Source: an uncultured Oscillospiraceae bacterium (lineage in GTDB: Bacteria > Bacillota > Clostridia > Oscillospirales > Ruminococcaceae). From it: a stretch of DNA of 6,624 nt. Of the stretch, positions 1-6,082 are shown piece after piece. Position numbers and translations under genes: made by a program. The stretch is taken from positions 1 to 6,624 of the forward strand of contig USOZ01000103.1 of assembly GCA_900556525.1 (NCBI GenBank). Reading direction: 5' to 3'. A model generated the notes under the pieces. That model was not told where the DNA came from. It saw only the letters and a program-made list of their open reading frames with translations, and searched no databases. The first letter of the stretch is position 1. Each line of letters opens with the position of its first letter.

Positions 1-994
1 CTTTCGGAAAGTGGTCGATAAGCGTTACGGGCGTGCTGCCCGGCTCGCGTCCGCTCAGTACGCGCGAATAGTTCTCGATACCCTTGCACATTCCGATCTC
101 GCGCAGCATTTCCATATCATAGCGCGTGCGCTCGGCAATTCTCTGCGCTTCTATCAGCTTGTGCTCGGCAGTGAACTTCTCGACCTGCTGCTCCATTTCC
201 TTTTCAATTTCTTCGAGCGCCTTTTCCTTTTTTTCACGCCCTACGATATAGTGCGAAGCGGGGAAGATAGCCGCGTGAACAAGCTCGCGCTTCGCCGTTC
301 CCGTGACCGCTTCAAATTCCGAAATACGGTCTATCTCGTCGCCGAAAAACTCCACGCGCAGCGCTGTTTCAGCCGTCGCTCCCGCTGGAAAGATCTCTAC
401 GGTATCGCCGCGCACGCGGAATTTATTTCTCACAAAATTTATATCGTTGCGCTCATACTGCATTTCCGTCAGCCGCGCAAGCACCTCGTCGCGTGAAACC
501 CCCATTCCCTTTCTGAGGGAAAGCGTGTTCGCACGGTATTCCTCGGGGCTGCCCAAGCTGTAAATGCAGGAAACGCTGGCTACAATGATAACATCGCGGC
601 GTTCAGCAAGCGAAAACGTTGCCGAGTGCCGCAGGCGGTCGATATCGTCGTTTATAGCACTGTCCTTTTCAATGTAGGCGTCGGTCGAGGGAATATACGC
701 TTCCGGCTGGTAGTAGTCGTAATACGAAACGAAATATTCGACCGCATTGTCGGGGAAAAATTCACGAAACTCGCTGCAAAGCTGAGCGGCGAGCGTTTTG
801 TTATGAGCAAGAACCAGCGTCGGGCGGTTGACCTGCTCGATAATGTTCGCCATTGTGAATGTTTTTCCCGAACCCGTTACGCCGAGCAAAATTTGCTCTT
901 TTTCGCCGTTCAGAACGCCTTTTACCAGCTTTTCTATTGCCTGCGGCTGGTCGCCGGTAGGCTTGTACGGCGATTTCAAAATAAATTTATCCAT
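1..994 (-). CDS. uvrB: UvrABC excinuclease subunit B, N-terminal half (truncated by window start)
   Basis: UvrB is the damage-verifying helicase-like subunit of cytoplasmic nucleotide excision repair. It is loaded by UvrA and recruits UvrC. About 331 codons are visible, starting [20 protein letters not shown]. Walker A GVTGSGKT is at residues 38-45. The DNA-clamping beta-hairpin, [23 protein letters not shown], spans about 87-109. The conserved [13 protein letters not shown] block is at 141-153. The gene leaves the window at LIDHFPK, just before the expected DESH (Walker B) motif. Roughly half of a usual 650-670 residue protein is therefore missing through truncation, not mutation. The start is ATG at 994-992, with GGGAG seven bases upstream inside radC. 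It overlaps the radC stop by 8 nt (ATGGATAA), suggesting translational coupling. The identification is near certain. Confidence 0.97.
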   Translation of the reverse strand, partial: MDKFILKSPYKPTGDQPQAIEKLVKGVLNGEKEQILLGVTGSGKTFTMANIIEQVNRPTLVLAHNKTLAAQLCSEFREFFPDNAVEYFVSYYDYYQPEAYIPSTDAYIEKDSAINDDIDRLRHSATFSLAERRDVIIVASVSCIYSLGSPEEYRANTLSLRKGMGVSRDEVLARLTEMQYERNDINFVRNKFRVRGDTVEIFPAGATAETALRVEFFGDEIDRISEFEAVTGTAKRELVHAAIFPASHYIVGREKKEKALEEIEKEMEQQVEKFTAEHKLIEAQRIAERTRYDMEMLREIGMCKGIENYSRVLSGREPGSTPVTLIDHFPK

Positions 995-1703
995 TTTCTA
1001 TCTCCCTGCGCACTTCCTCCCATATTCCCGCGGCGTGCATTGACGCGCGGAGAGAAACGCTTCCCGTCCTGCCCACGATAATGTGGTCGATAAGCGATAT
1101 TTCAAACGCTTTAAGCAGGCTCACAAGCTGCTTTGTCGCAATTATATCTGTTTTTGACGGTATTGCCATGCCTTTTGGGTGATTATGGGCAAGTATCACG
1201 CGGTTGCAGCCGTTCTTTATCACAAAATCAGCCACACGCCGCGCGCTAAGTTCGACTTTTCCGATAGTTCCCTCGAGTATCACTCGTTCGCGCACCATAC
1301 ATAGTTTGTCGTCAAGCACCATGGCGCGTATCTGCTCGTCGCCCATTCCGAGAAAAACTCCCTCGAAATACCGCCGCAAACAGTCCGTGTCCGAAATGCG
1401 CATTGCTTTTTCATCCTCAAAGCTCGACGAGCGCAGATATCTGCCCGAAAGCAGCTTTGAAAAACATATCAGGCTTGCGGCATTCTCGCCTATTCCCTTT
1501 ACCTCTTTCAGCTCGGAAAAATCCGCTTCAAGAACGCCGCGAAGCGAACCGAAGCTGTCTATGAGCCGATGCGCGATAGGGTTCGTATCGCCGTTTGGTA
1601 TCGCGTAAAAAAGCAGCGCCTCAAGCACTTGTATATCGTTGAGCGGATCAAGCCCATGTTCGAGAATTTTTTCTTTTACGCGCTGTCTGTGACCCGAATG
1701 AAT
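987..1703 (-). CDS. radC: RadC/JAMM-domain DNA repair-associated protein, probable AUU start
   Basis: RadC-family (UPF0758) protein: an N-terminal helix-hairpin-helix-like region followed by an MPN+/JAMM metalloprotease-like domain. Its cellular role is poorly settled even in model bacteria, although it is traditionally linked to DNA repair. With the start proposed here it has 238 residues. The family N-terminal signature HSGHR is at 2-6, [16 protein letters not shown] at about 30-45, and KGIGENAA at about 69-76. The JAMM set is a candidate Glu 123, then [14 protein letters not shown] with His173, His175, Ser183 and Asp186, so the metal site is intact. No ATG, GTG or TTG lies in frame between the upstream stop (TGA at 1730-1728) and GTG at 1628-1626. 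Starting at that GTG gives 213 residues and loses the HSGHR and GLDPL block. ATT at 1703-1701 sits exactly where the family Met normally precedes H-x-GHR and has a strong ribosome site. The alternative is a GTG at 1731-1729 in another frame, joined by a one-base frameshift or sequencing error. Gene identity is very secure; the start is not. Confidence 0.93.
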   Translation of the reverse strand: MHSGHRQRVKEKILEHGLDPLNDIQVLEALLFYAIPNGDTNPIAHRLIDSFGSLRGVLEADFSELKEVKGIGENAASLICFSKLLSGRYLRSSSFEDEKAMRISDTDCLRRYFEGVFLGMGDEQIRAMVLDDKLCMVRERVILEGTIGKVELSARRVADFVIKNGCNRVILAHNHPKGMAIPSKTDIIATKQLVSLLKAFEISLIDHIIVGRTGSVSLRASMHAAGIWEEVRREIENG

Positions 1704-1709
1704 ACTTTT

Positions 1710-1716
1710 CTCCTCC
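1710..1716 (-). promoter_or_regulatory. Strong Shine-Dalgarno site for radC
   Basis: GGAGGAG on the minus strand is followed by the six bases AAAAGT and then ATT CAT TCG GGT CAC (Ile/fMet-His-Ser-Gly-His). This is close to a maximal anti-16S match at a normal distance. It is the main evidence for placing the radC start at the ATT codon at 1703-1701 and not at the internal GTG 75 bases downstream, which lacks such a site. Confidence 0.6.
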
Positions 1717-1752
1717 GCTATCTCCGCTCACCTCTTTTCACAAATATATGTC

Positions 1753-2748
1753 TTAATCCTCAAAAACCGCGCCTGTGCTTGCGCTTCTTACTATTTTTGC
1801 ATAGCGCTTCAGATAGCCCTCAAGCGGCTTCGGCGGGAGTATTCCTTTTTCCTTGCGCTTCGCGATTTCTTCTTCCGAAACGAGCAGCTCCATGCTTCTG
1901 TTGGGAATATCAATGTGGATTTTATCGCAATTTTCGACAAACGCGATAAGTCCGCCGTCGGCTGCTTCGGGAGAAACGTGTCCTACAGCCGCGCCGCGCG
2001 AAGCTCCGCTGAATCTGCCGTCAGTGATAAGCGCAACGCTTCCGTCAAGTCCCTTTCCGACGATAGCAGCGGTCGGGGCAAGCATTTCGGGCATTCCGGG
2101 TCCGCCCTTGGGTCCCTCATAACGGATAACCACAACGTCGCCGGGGATAATCACGCCGTCAAGAATAGCGTCGCAGGCTGCCTGTTCGCCGTCGAAGACC
2201 TTTGCCGTTCCCGTAAAGTCCATCATCTCGGGCTTAACCGCGCCCTGTTTTACGACCGCGCCCTCGGGAGCGAGATTTCCCTTTAAAACGGCAATTCCTC
2301 CGTCCGCGCGGATAGGCGTTTCAATGTTGTGGATAACCGTTCCGTCCGCCGCTGCGGCGTTCTTGGTGCGGTCGCCCTGAGTGCCGCTTACCGTCGTAAC
2401 GTCAAGGTCAACTATTCCCTTTTTGGAAAGTTCGCGAAGTACAGCCTGAATTCCGCCGACCTCGTTAAGATCCTCAATAAAAATGCTGCTTGCTGGGTTG
2501 AGCTTTGAAAGCTGCGGAACGCGTCTGCTTACCTCGTCAATGTCGTCGATAGTAACATCAACTCCCGCTTCGTGCGCTATTGCGAGCAGATGAAGAACAG
2601 TATTCGACGAAGCGCCGATAGCCATATCCGACTCCGAAATATACGAAGCTATAGGAAAGTACACTGACGGCGAAATCGGCGACAAGGAAATCCTCGAATA
2701 TGAGAACAGAGCTTGCCCGACCTGCGGTTCATGTTCCGGTATGTACAC
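1753..2748 (-). pseudogene. ilvD: Dihydroxy-acid dehydratase, C-terminal part of a rearranged ilvD
   Basis: This is the 3' part of the split ilvD gene (IlvD/Edd family; normally converts 2,3-dihydroxy-3-methyl acids to 2-keto acids in Ile/Val synthesis). The 331-codon open frame could nominally begin at GTG 2748-2746. However, its first 38 or so residues are antisense translation of the inverted block and have no family resemblance. Genuine sequence begins near [15 protein letters not shown] (residues 40-54) and runs colinearly to the end. It includes [15 protein letters not shown] (158-171), [15 protein letters not shown] (209-223) and [12 protein letters not shown] (241-252), with Ser247 in the position of the family's catalytic serine, then GHVSPEA (256-262). 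It ends [10 protein letters not shown], as usual. No other stop or frameshift is seen in this part. No ribosome site precedes GTG 2748. Alone it lacks all the iron-sulfur cysteines, so activity is not expected. Confidence 0.93.
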
Positions 2749-2749
2749 T
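2636..2749 (+). other. ilvD: Inverted internal block of ilvD carrying the Fe-S CPTCGSC motif
   Basis: On the plus strand, opposite to both flanking ilvD parts, this block reads [20 protein letters not shown] (2642-2701) and then [16 protein letters not shown] (2702-2749) without a stop. That is the middle of dihydroxy-acid dehydratase, where the family has F/YEAxGxY... [11 protein letters not shown](F/Y)TANSM, the segment bearing the third iron-sulfur cysteine region. Family similarity stops abruptly at both ends. After MYT the next codons are the reverse complement of the N-part's MAAA, and before YEAIG the sequence is the reverse complement of the C-part's SDMAIG. The breakpoints lie within about 2744-2750 and 2629-2641. 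The protein order and the strand are read directly; the mechanism is inferred. Confidence 0.9.
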
Positions 2750-3142
2750 CGCCGCAGCCATTATCATACCGGGAACTATCTTATCGCAGTTCGGGATAAA
2801 TACAACGCCGTCGAGCGGGTGCGCGGTGAGCATTACTTCAATACTGTCCGCGATAAGTTCTCTGGAAGCAAGCGAATATCTCATTCCCTTGTGGTTCATG
2901 GCAAGTCCGTCGCATACACCGATAGTGAAAAATTCAAAAGGAACGCCGCCCGCATTGCGGATACCGTCCTTTACTGCACGGGAAATCTCGTGCAGGTGCA
3001 TATGTCCCGGAACATAGTCGCTCGCCGCGCAGACTACCGCGATAAACGGCTTCTTCATTTCGCTGTCGGTAAGACCGAGCGCCTTGAGCAGCGCGCGGTG
3101 CGGTGTACGGCTTACGCCTTCTTTGATCAAATCACTTCTCAT
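2729..3142 (-). pseudogene. ilvD: Dihydroxy-acid dehydratase, N-terminal part of a rearranged ilvD
   Basis: This is the 5' part of the split ilvD. It begins [19 protein letters not shown], the normal family N-terminus, at ATG 3142-3140, with AAAGGA eight bases upstream. [10 protein letters not shown] (44-53) is of the E. coli-like type, with VPGH where [2Fe-2S] enzymes have [17 protein letters not shown] is at 75-87, [10 protein letters not shown] at 93-102, and [16 protein letters not shown] at 116-131, with the Fe-S cysteine Cys119 and metal-binding Asp120. Family identity ends at about residue 131-133. Six or so residues of antisense translation follow, then TGA at 2731-2729. Cys38 in VVCAASDY occupies a position that is usually Asn. 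The gene starts 23 nt after the kinase stop and no ilvB/C/A gene is nearby. The fragment lacks the CPTCGSC region and the catalytic serine, so it should be inactive. The remote alternative is a sugar-acid dehydratase of the same superfamily. Confidence 0.93.
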
Positions 3143-3165
3143 GTCTGTTATCCTTTCTTTTCGCC

Positions 3166-4155
3166 TTATTTACCGCCGAATACGCTTTTGAGTATTCCCG
3201 GCTCGGCAAGCCTTCCGAGCATTGCGGCGCCTATAATTCCCGCGTCGTTACCGAGCTTGCAGAGGCATATTTCTGTATTTTTCTTGCTGTTTTTGGAATA
3301 TATCTGATTCGCCACCTCTTTTTTAAGCGGTGTAAGCAGGTTGTCGCCCTCGTTGCAGACTCCGCCGCCGATACAGAGAATATCGGGCTGGAACACGTTT
3401 ATCGTGTTGGCGATTCCGCAGGCGAGGTGCTTTATGTAGCGGTTCACCACTTCTATTCCCGTATCGTCCAGCATTTTCGCCGCATTGAAAGCGGTGCGGG
3501 CGCTTATACGTCCGTCCGCCTCGACAAGCTGGCGTATCTTGCTTTCGGGGTGCTGTTCGGCAGCCTCGCGCGTCATGCGCACAAGACCTGTCGCCGAGGA
3601 ATACGCTTCAAAACAGCCCTTTCTTCCACAGGTACACTCATATCCATCAACTGTAATTACAGTATGCCCGATTTCACCGCCCGCAAAATTTGAACCGCTG
3701 AAAATTTTTCCGTTTATGATTATTCCTGCGCCGACGCCCGTTCCGAGCGTTATTATAACGGCATTTTTCGCACCCTTAGCCGCGCCTGCGAGATATTCGC
3801 CGTAGCCCGCCGCATTCGCGTCGTTGTCGAGATACGCTTTTCTTCCGAGCGCAGCTTCAACGTCCGCGAGCAGAGGAACGTTGTCCCAGCGCAGATTGTT
3901 TGAATATTCCACAACGCCCGTTTCGGGATTGCAGGTCCCGGGGCAGCCTATTCCTATCCAGCGGATCTCTTCAAGCTCAAGCTCCGCGTTTTCCGCCGCG
4001 TCGCGCACGCTCTGAACAATGTCGGGAAGAATCCCCTTGTACCCCCTGCTTACGTCGGTTTTTATCTTCGCACGTCCGACTATTTCGTAATTTTCGTCAA
4101 CAATGCCTGTCGATATATTTGTTCCGCCAATGTCAATTCCCGCGTAGTATTTCAT
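3166..4155 (-). CDS. ROK-family sugar kinase, probable glucokinase
   Basis: A cytoplasmic ATP-dependent hexose kinase of the ROK family, most likely phosphorylating glucose at C6. It has 329 residues, a normal length. The N-terminal phosphate-binding motif GIDIGGTN is at 6-13. [13 protein letters not shown] is at 109-121, with Asp112 as the expected catalytic base. The second phosphate motif is [16 protein letters not shown] (135-150). The sugar and zinc region is GGEIGHTVI (159-167) followed by [13 protein letters not shown] (173-185), giving Glu161 for sugar contact and His164, Cys174, Cys176 and Cys181 as zinc ligands. The adenosine motif CIGGGVC is at 261-267. There is no N-terminal helix-turn-helix, so this is a kinase and not a ROK repressor. 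ATG at 4155-4153 is preceded by AAAGGGGG with a five-base gap. It lies 33 nt after manA. N-acetylmannosamine or fructose kinase activity cannot be excluded, but the sequence most resembles Firmicutes glucokinases. Confidence 0.9.
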   Translation of the reverse strand: MKYYAGIDIGGTNISTGIVDENYEIVGRAKIKTDVSRGYKGILPDIVQSVRDAAENAELELEEIRWIGIGCPGTCNPETGVVEYSNNLRWDNVPLLADVEAALGRKAYLDNDANAAGYGEYLAGAAKGAKNAVIITLGTGVGAGIIINGKIFSGSNFAGGEIGHTVITVDGYECTCGRKGCFEAYSSATGLVRMTREAAEQHPESKIRQLVEADGRISARTAFNAAKMLDDTGIEVVNRYIKHLACGIANTINVFQPDILCIGGGVCNEGDNLLTPLKKEVANQIYSKNSKKNTEICLCKLGNDAGIIGAAMLGRLAEPGILKSVFGGK

Positions 4156-4188
4156 ATTTTCCCCCTTTATCCCGCTGCTGCGGCAAAA

Positions 4189-5142
4189 TTAAACTATGTC
4201 CGTAAGAATGATCTCTCCGCTGCCCTTTACGGTGTATTTTCCGTATCCCGCAGGCACGAACGCGCTGTCGCCCTTTTTGAGCTTCAGATCACCGACGGTA
4301 AATTCCCCGTCGAGAACAAGCAGCGAATTGAACGAATTTTCATTCGCTTCAAGCTCCGCTTTTTCCGTTACATCAAGACGGTTTACATTGAAATATTCGC
4401 TCGTCGCGAGCAGCGTTTCGGTATAACCGTCCTTTTTAACGGGCGAACCCATAGGCTTTGTCGGACGCGTCGGCGGAATGAGCTTTGTTACCTCGCACGC
4501 CTTTTCAACGTGAAGCTGACGGGGTTTTCCGTCCGCGCCTACTCTGCCGTAATCGTAAATGCGGTAGGTCGTGTTGGAGTTCTGCTGAATTTCCGCGATA
4601 AGTATTCCCTTACCGATAGCGTGGAGAGTACCCGCTTCGATAAAGAAAACGTCACCCTTGTGAACGGGAACGTTGTTTGTCACTTCAAGCAGGGTGTTGT
4701 CCGCGATACGCTTAGCGAATTCCTCGCGAGTTATCTCGTGTTTGAAGCCGTAGAGCAGTTCAGCCCCCTCTTCGCAGTCCACAATGTACCACATTTCGGT
4801 CTTTCCGTACTCCCCCTCAACACGCATTGCGTATTCGTTGTCGGGGTGAACCTGAACAGAAAGATTGTCCTTCGCGTCGATCAGCTTTATTAAAATAGGA
4901 AAGTATTCAAAGCGCTCGCACTTTTTTCCGAGTACGCCTTTTCCACACTCATTTATATATGCGGACAGCGTCTTTCCCGCAAATTCGCCGTTTTCTATAA
5001 CGCTTTCGCCGTCCTTGTGGCAGGAAAGCTCCCAGCTCTCCGCGAGCTTATCCTTATCGGATTTCTTGCCGTATTCGTCCCTAAGTCTTGTGCCGCCCCA
5101 GATATAGTCCTTACAGGGCGCAAGCAGTTTCATAATGTACAT
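4189..5142 (-). CDS. manA: Mannose-6-phosphate isomerase, class I (zinc cupin)
   Basis: Interconverts mannose 6-phosphate and fructose 6-phosphate in the cytoplasm, linking mannose use and GDP-mannose supply to glycolysis. At 317 residues it is the short Bacillus-like form. It opens with the family's APCKDYIWGGTRL (8-20). Zinc ligands are visible as Gln97 and His99 in SVQVHPDN, Glu116 in GKTEMWY, and His174 in EAGTLHAIG. The active-site stretch QQNSNTTYRIYDYGR (186-200) carries the conserved Arg194. The C-terminal cupin is intact, ending in GDSAFVPAGYGKY (291-303). AAAGGA lies eight bases before ATG 5142, which favours MYIMKLL over the Met at residue 4. It is first in the minus-strand run, behind its own candidate promoter, and the following sugar kinase supports a hexose-phosphate role. 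Confidence 0.95.
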   Translation of the reverse strand: MYIMKLLAPCKDYIWGGTRLRDEYGKKSDKDKLAESWELSCHKDGESVIENGEFAGKTLSAYINECGKGVLGKKCERFEYFPILIKLIDAKDNLSVQVHPDNEYAMRVEGEYGKTEMWYIVDCEEGAELLYGFKHEITREEFAKRIADNTLLEVTNNVPVHKGDVFFIEAGTLHAIGKGILIAEIQQNSNTTYRIYDYGRVGADGKPRQLHVEKACEVTKLIPPTRPTKPMGSPVKKDGYTETLLATSEYFNVNRLDVTEKAELEANENSFNSLLVLDGEFTVGDLKLKKGDSAFVPAGYGKYTVKGSGEIILTDIV

Positions 5143-5150
5143 AAAATTAT

Positions 5151-5156
5151 TCCTTT
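5151..5156 (-). promoter_or_regulatory. Ribosome binding site deciding the manA start
   Basis: AAAGGA on the minus strand ends eight bases before ATG 5142-5140. The second in-frame ATG (5133-5131, residue 4) would be 17 bases away, too far for efficient initiation. The upstream ATG is therefore the annotated start. Confidence 0.6.
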
Positions 5157-5201
5157 CGTCATTAAAAGATTCACAATAATCAAAATCATTACACAGAATT
5201 T

Positions 5202-5230
5202 ATTATACCACAACACTTAAAAAAAGTAAA
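5202..5230 (-). promoter_or_regulatory. Promoter for manA and probably the downstream minus-strand genes
   Basis: On the minus strand the sequence is TTTACT (-35, 5230-5225), 17 bases, then TATAAT (-10, 5207-5202). The -10 is preceded by TGG, making an extended -10. Transcription would begin near 5195, giving a leader of about 50 nt before manA. No comparable promoter was seen in front of the kinase, ilvD, radC or uvrB, so this site may drive all five genes. It is predicted from consensus only. Confidence 0.65.
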
Positions 5231-5284
5231 GGTTTTGCACAGAAAAAATGCGTGCGGAAACGCTGACATTTTTTTTAAACACCC

Positions 5285-5313
5285 TTGAAAAAGCAGCTTC
5301 GGTGTGGTATACT
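5285..5313 (+). promoter_or_regulatory. Promoter for the O-acetyltransferase gene
   Basis: TTGAAA (5285-5290), a 17-base spacer and TATACT (5308-5313), with TGG before the -10. It is divergent from the manA promoter, and both contain the same nine bases, TGTGGTATA. Transcription would begin near 5320, about 45 nt before the gene's ATG. Confidence 0.65.
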
Positions 5314-5351
5314 CTTTTTGCGTGGAATTAGCTGCGAAGCGTGAACAAAAG

Positions 5352-5357
5352 AAAGGA
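5352..5357 (+). promoter_or_regulatory. Ribosome binding site deciding the acetyltransferase start
   Basis: AAAGGA lies seven bases before ATG 5365. An in-frame GTG at 5341 would lie upstream of this site, has no site of its own and adds eight residues without family similarity. ATG 5365 is therefore chosen. Confidence 0.65.
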
Positions 5358-5364
5358 AACGTCT

Positions 5365-5994
5365 ATGAAAAACGAAGAACTCCTCCACGGAAATAACATA
5401 TACGACCCCGGAGATGAAGCGCTTACCTCCGAGCAGATGAAATGTCTCGAACGACTTTACGACTTCAACCACACGCGCCCCTACGAGAGGGAAAAGCGCG
5501 GCGCTCTTATGCGCGAAATGTTCGCGGAAGTCGGCGAGTGCTGCTATATCGAGCCGCCTTTTTATGCTAACTGGGGCGGGCGGCACGTCCATTTCGGCAG
5601 TCATGTGTACGCAAATTTCGGTCTGACCTGCGTTGACGACACGCACATCTACGTCGGCGACTACACCATGTTCGGACCGAATGTTACTATAGCCACGGCA
5701 AATCATCCTATCCTCCCCGAGCTTCGGCTGAAAGCCCTGCAATACAATCTTCCCGTAATTATCGGTAAAAACTGCTGGTTCGGCGCGGGAACGGTCATTG
5801 TTCCGGGCGTTACCGTCGGCGACAATTCCGTTATCGGCGCGGGGAGCGTTGTTGTCAGCGATATTCCCGCAAATTCCGTCGCCGTCGGAAATCCCTGTCA
5901 TGTTATACGCGAGATCGGCGAGCACGAGAGGGAATATTATTATAAGAACAAAAAAATCGACTGGGAGAGCGTAAACGAACTGCTCAAAAAGTAA
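5365..5994 (+). CDS. Maltose/galactoside-type sugar O-acetyltransferase (LacA/Maa/NodL family)
   Basis: Transfers acetyl from acetyl-CoA to a sugar hydroxyl, probably in the cytoplasm; the physiological acceptor is not evident. It has 209 residues, close to the roughly 185-205 of the family. The N-terminal maltose-acetyltransferase helical cap carries the typical LYDFNHTRPYE (31-41). The left-handed beta-helix begins near EPPFYANWGGRHVHFGSHVYANFGL (63-87), broken here by position only. The catalytic histidine is His114 in TATANHPI. The acetyl-CoA side hexapeptides run from IIGKNCWFGAGTVIVPGVTV (132-151) through GDNSVIGAGSVVVSDIPANS (152-171) and close with VAVGNPCHVIR. The C-terminal tail is charged. 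It is transcribed away from manA from its own promoter. The neighbouring hexose genes suggest sugar detoxification or modification, but that is an inference. No clear terminator follows it. Confidence 0.9.
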   Translation: MKNEELLHGNNIYDPGDEALTSEQMKCLERLYDFNHTRPYEREKRGALMREMFAEVGECCYIEPPFYANWGGRHVHFGSHVYANFGLTCVDDTHIYVGDYTMFGPNVTIATANHPILPELRLKALQYNLPVIIGKNCWFGAGTVIVPGVTVGDNSVIGAGSVVVSDIPANSVAVGNPCHVIREIGEHEREYYYKNKKIDWESVNELLKK

Positions 5995-6007
5995 ACATAC
6001 GAAGCAG

Positions 6008-6036
6008 TTGACAAAAAGCGTGAAATAGGATATAAT
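6008..6036 (+). promoter_or_regulatory. Perfect-consensus promoter for the DegV-family gene
   Basis: TTGACA (6008-6013), exactly 17 bases, then TATAAT (6031-6036): twelve of twelve consensus bases for the housekeeping sigma factor. Transcription would begin near 6043, giving a leader of about 40 nt. It starts only 14 bases after the acetyltransferase stop, so the DegV gene has its own strong promoter, whatever read-through occurs from upstream. Confidence 0.85.
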
Positions 6037-6082
6037 GATAAAGTTACCTTAAAATTCTGCATTCATGCAAAAGGATATAAAC

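Noticed and set aside
11..496. Plus-strand open frame of 161 codons at the left end
   Set aside because: It mirrors uvrB, whose minus-strand product is unmistakable.
2659..2749. GTACACT direct repeat at 2659-2665 and 2743-2749 as a recombination site
   Set aside because: Both copies are Tyr-Thr codons within the normal DHAD reading (KYT and MYT). They are direct, not inverted, and only one lies at a breakpoint.
2636..2749. Phase-variable invertible DNA switch
   Set aside because: No flanking inverted repeats of useful length and no recombinase were seen. About 90 codons are lost, so flipping the block back would not restore the gene.
4170..4183. Hairpin CCGC-AGCA-GCGG between manA and the kinase as a terminator
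   Set aside because: The stem is only four base pairs with no U-run, and the genes are otherwise spaced like an operon.
5130..5189. Possible 19-residue leader peptide overlapping the manA start (minus strand, ATG 5189 to TGA 5130)
   Set aside because: There is no ribosome site before its ATG and no run of regulatory codons or attenuator hairpin. It is probably chance in an AT-rich leader.
5275..5925. Long open frame on the minus strand opposite the acetyltransferase (216 codons)
   Set aside because: It is antisense to a clear acetyltransferase with all motifs intact, shows no recognisable family, and is explained by codon bias.
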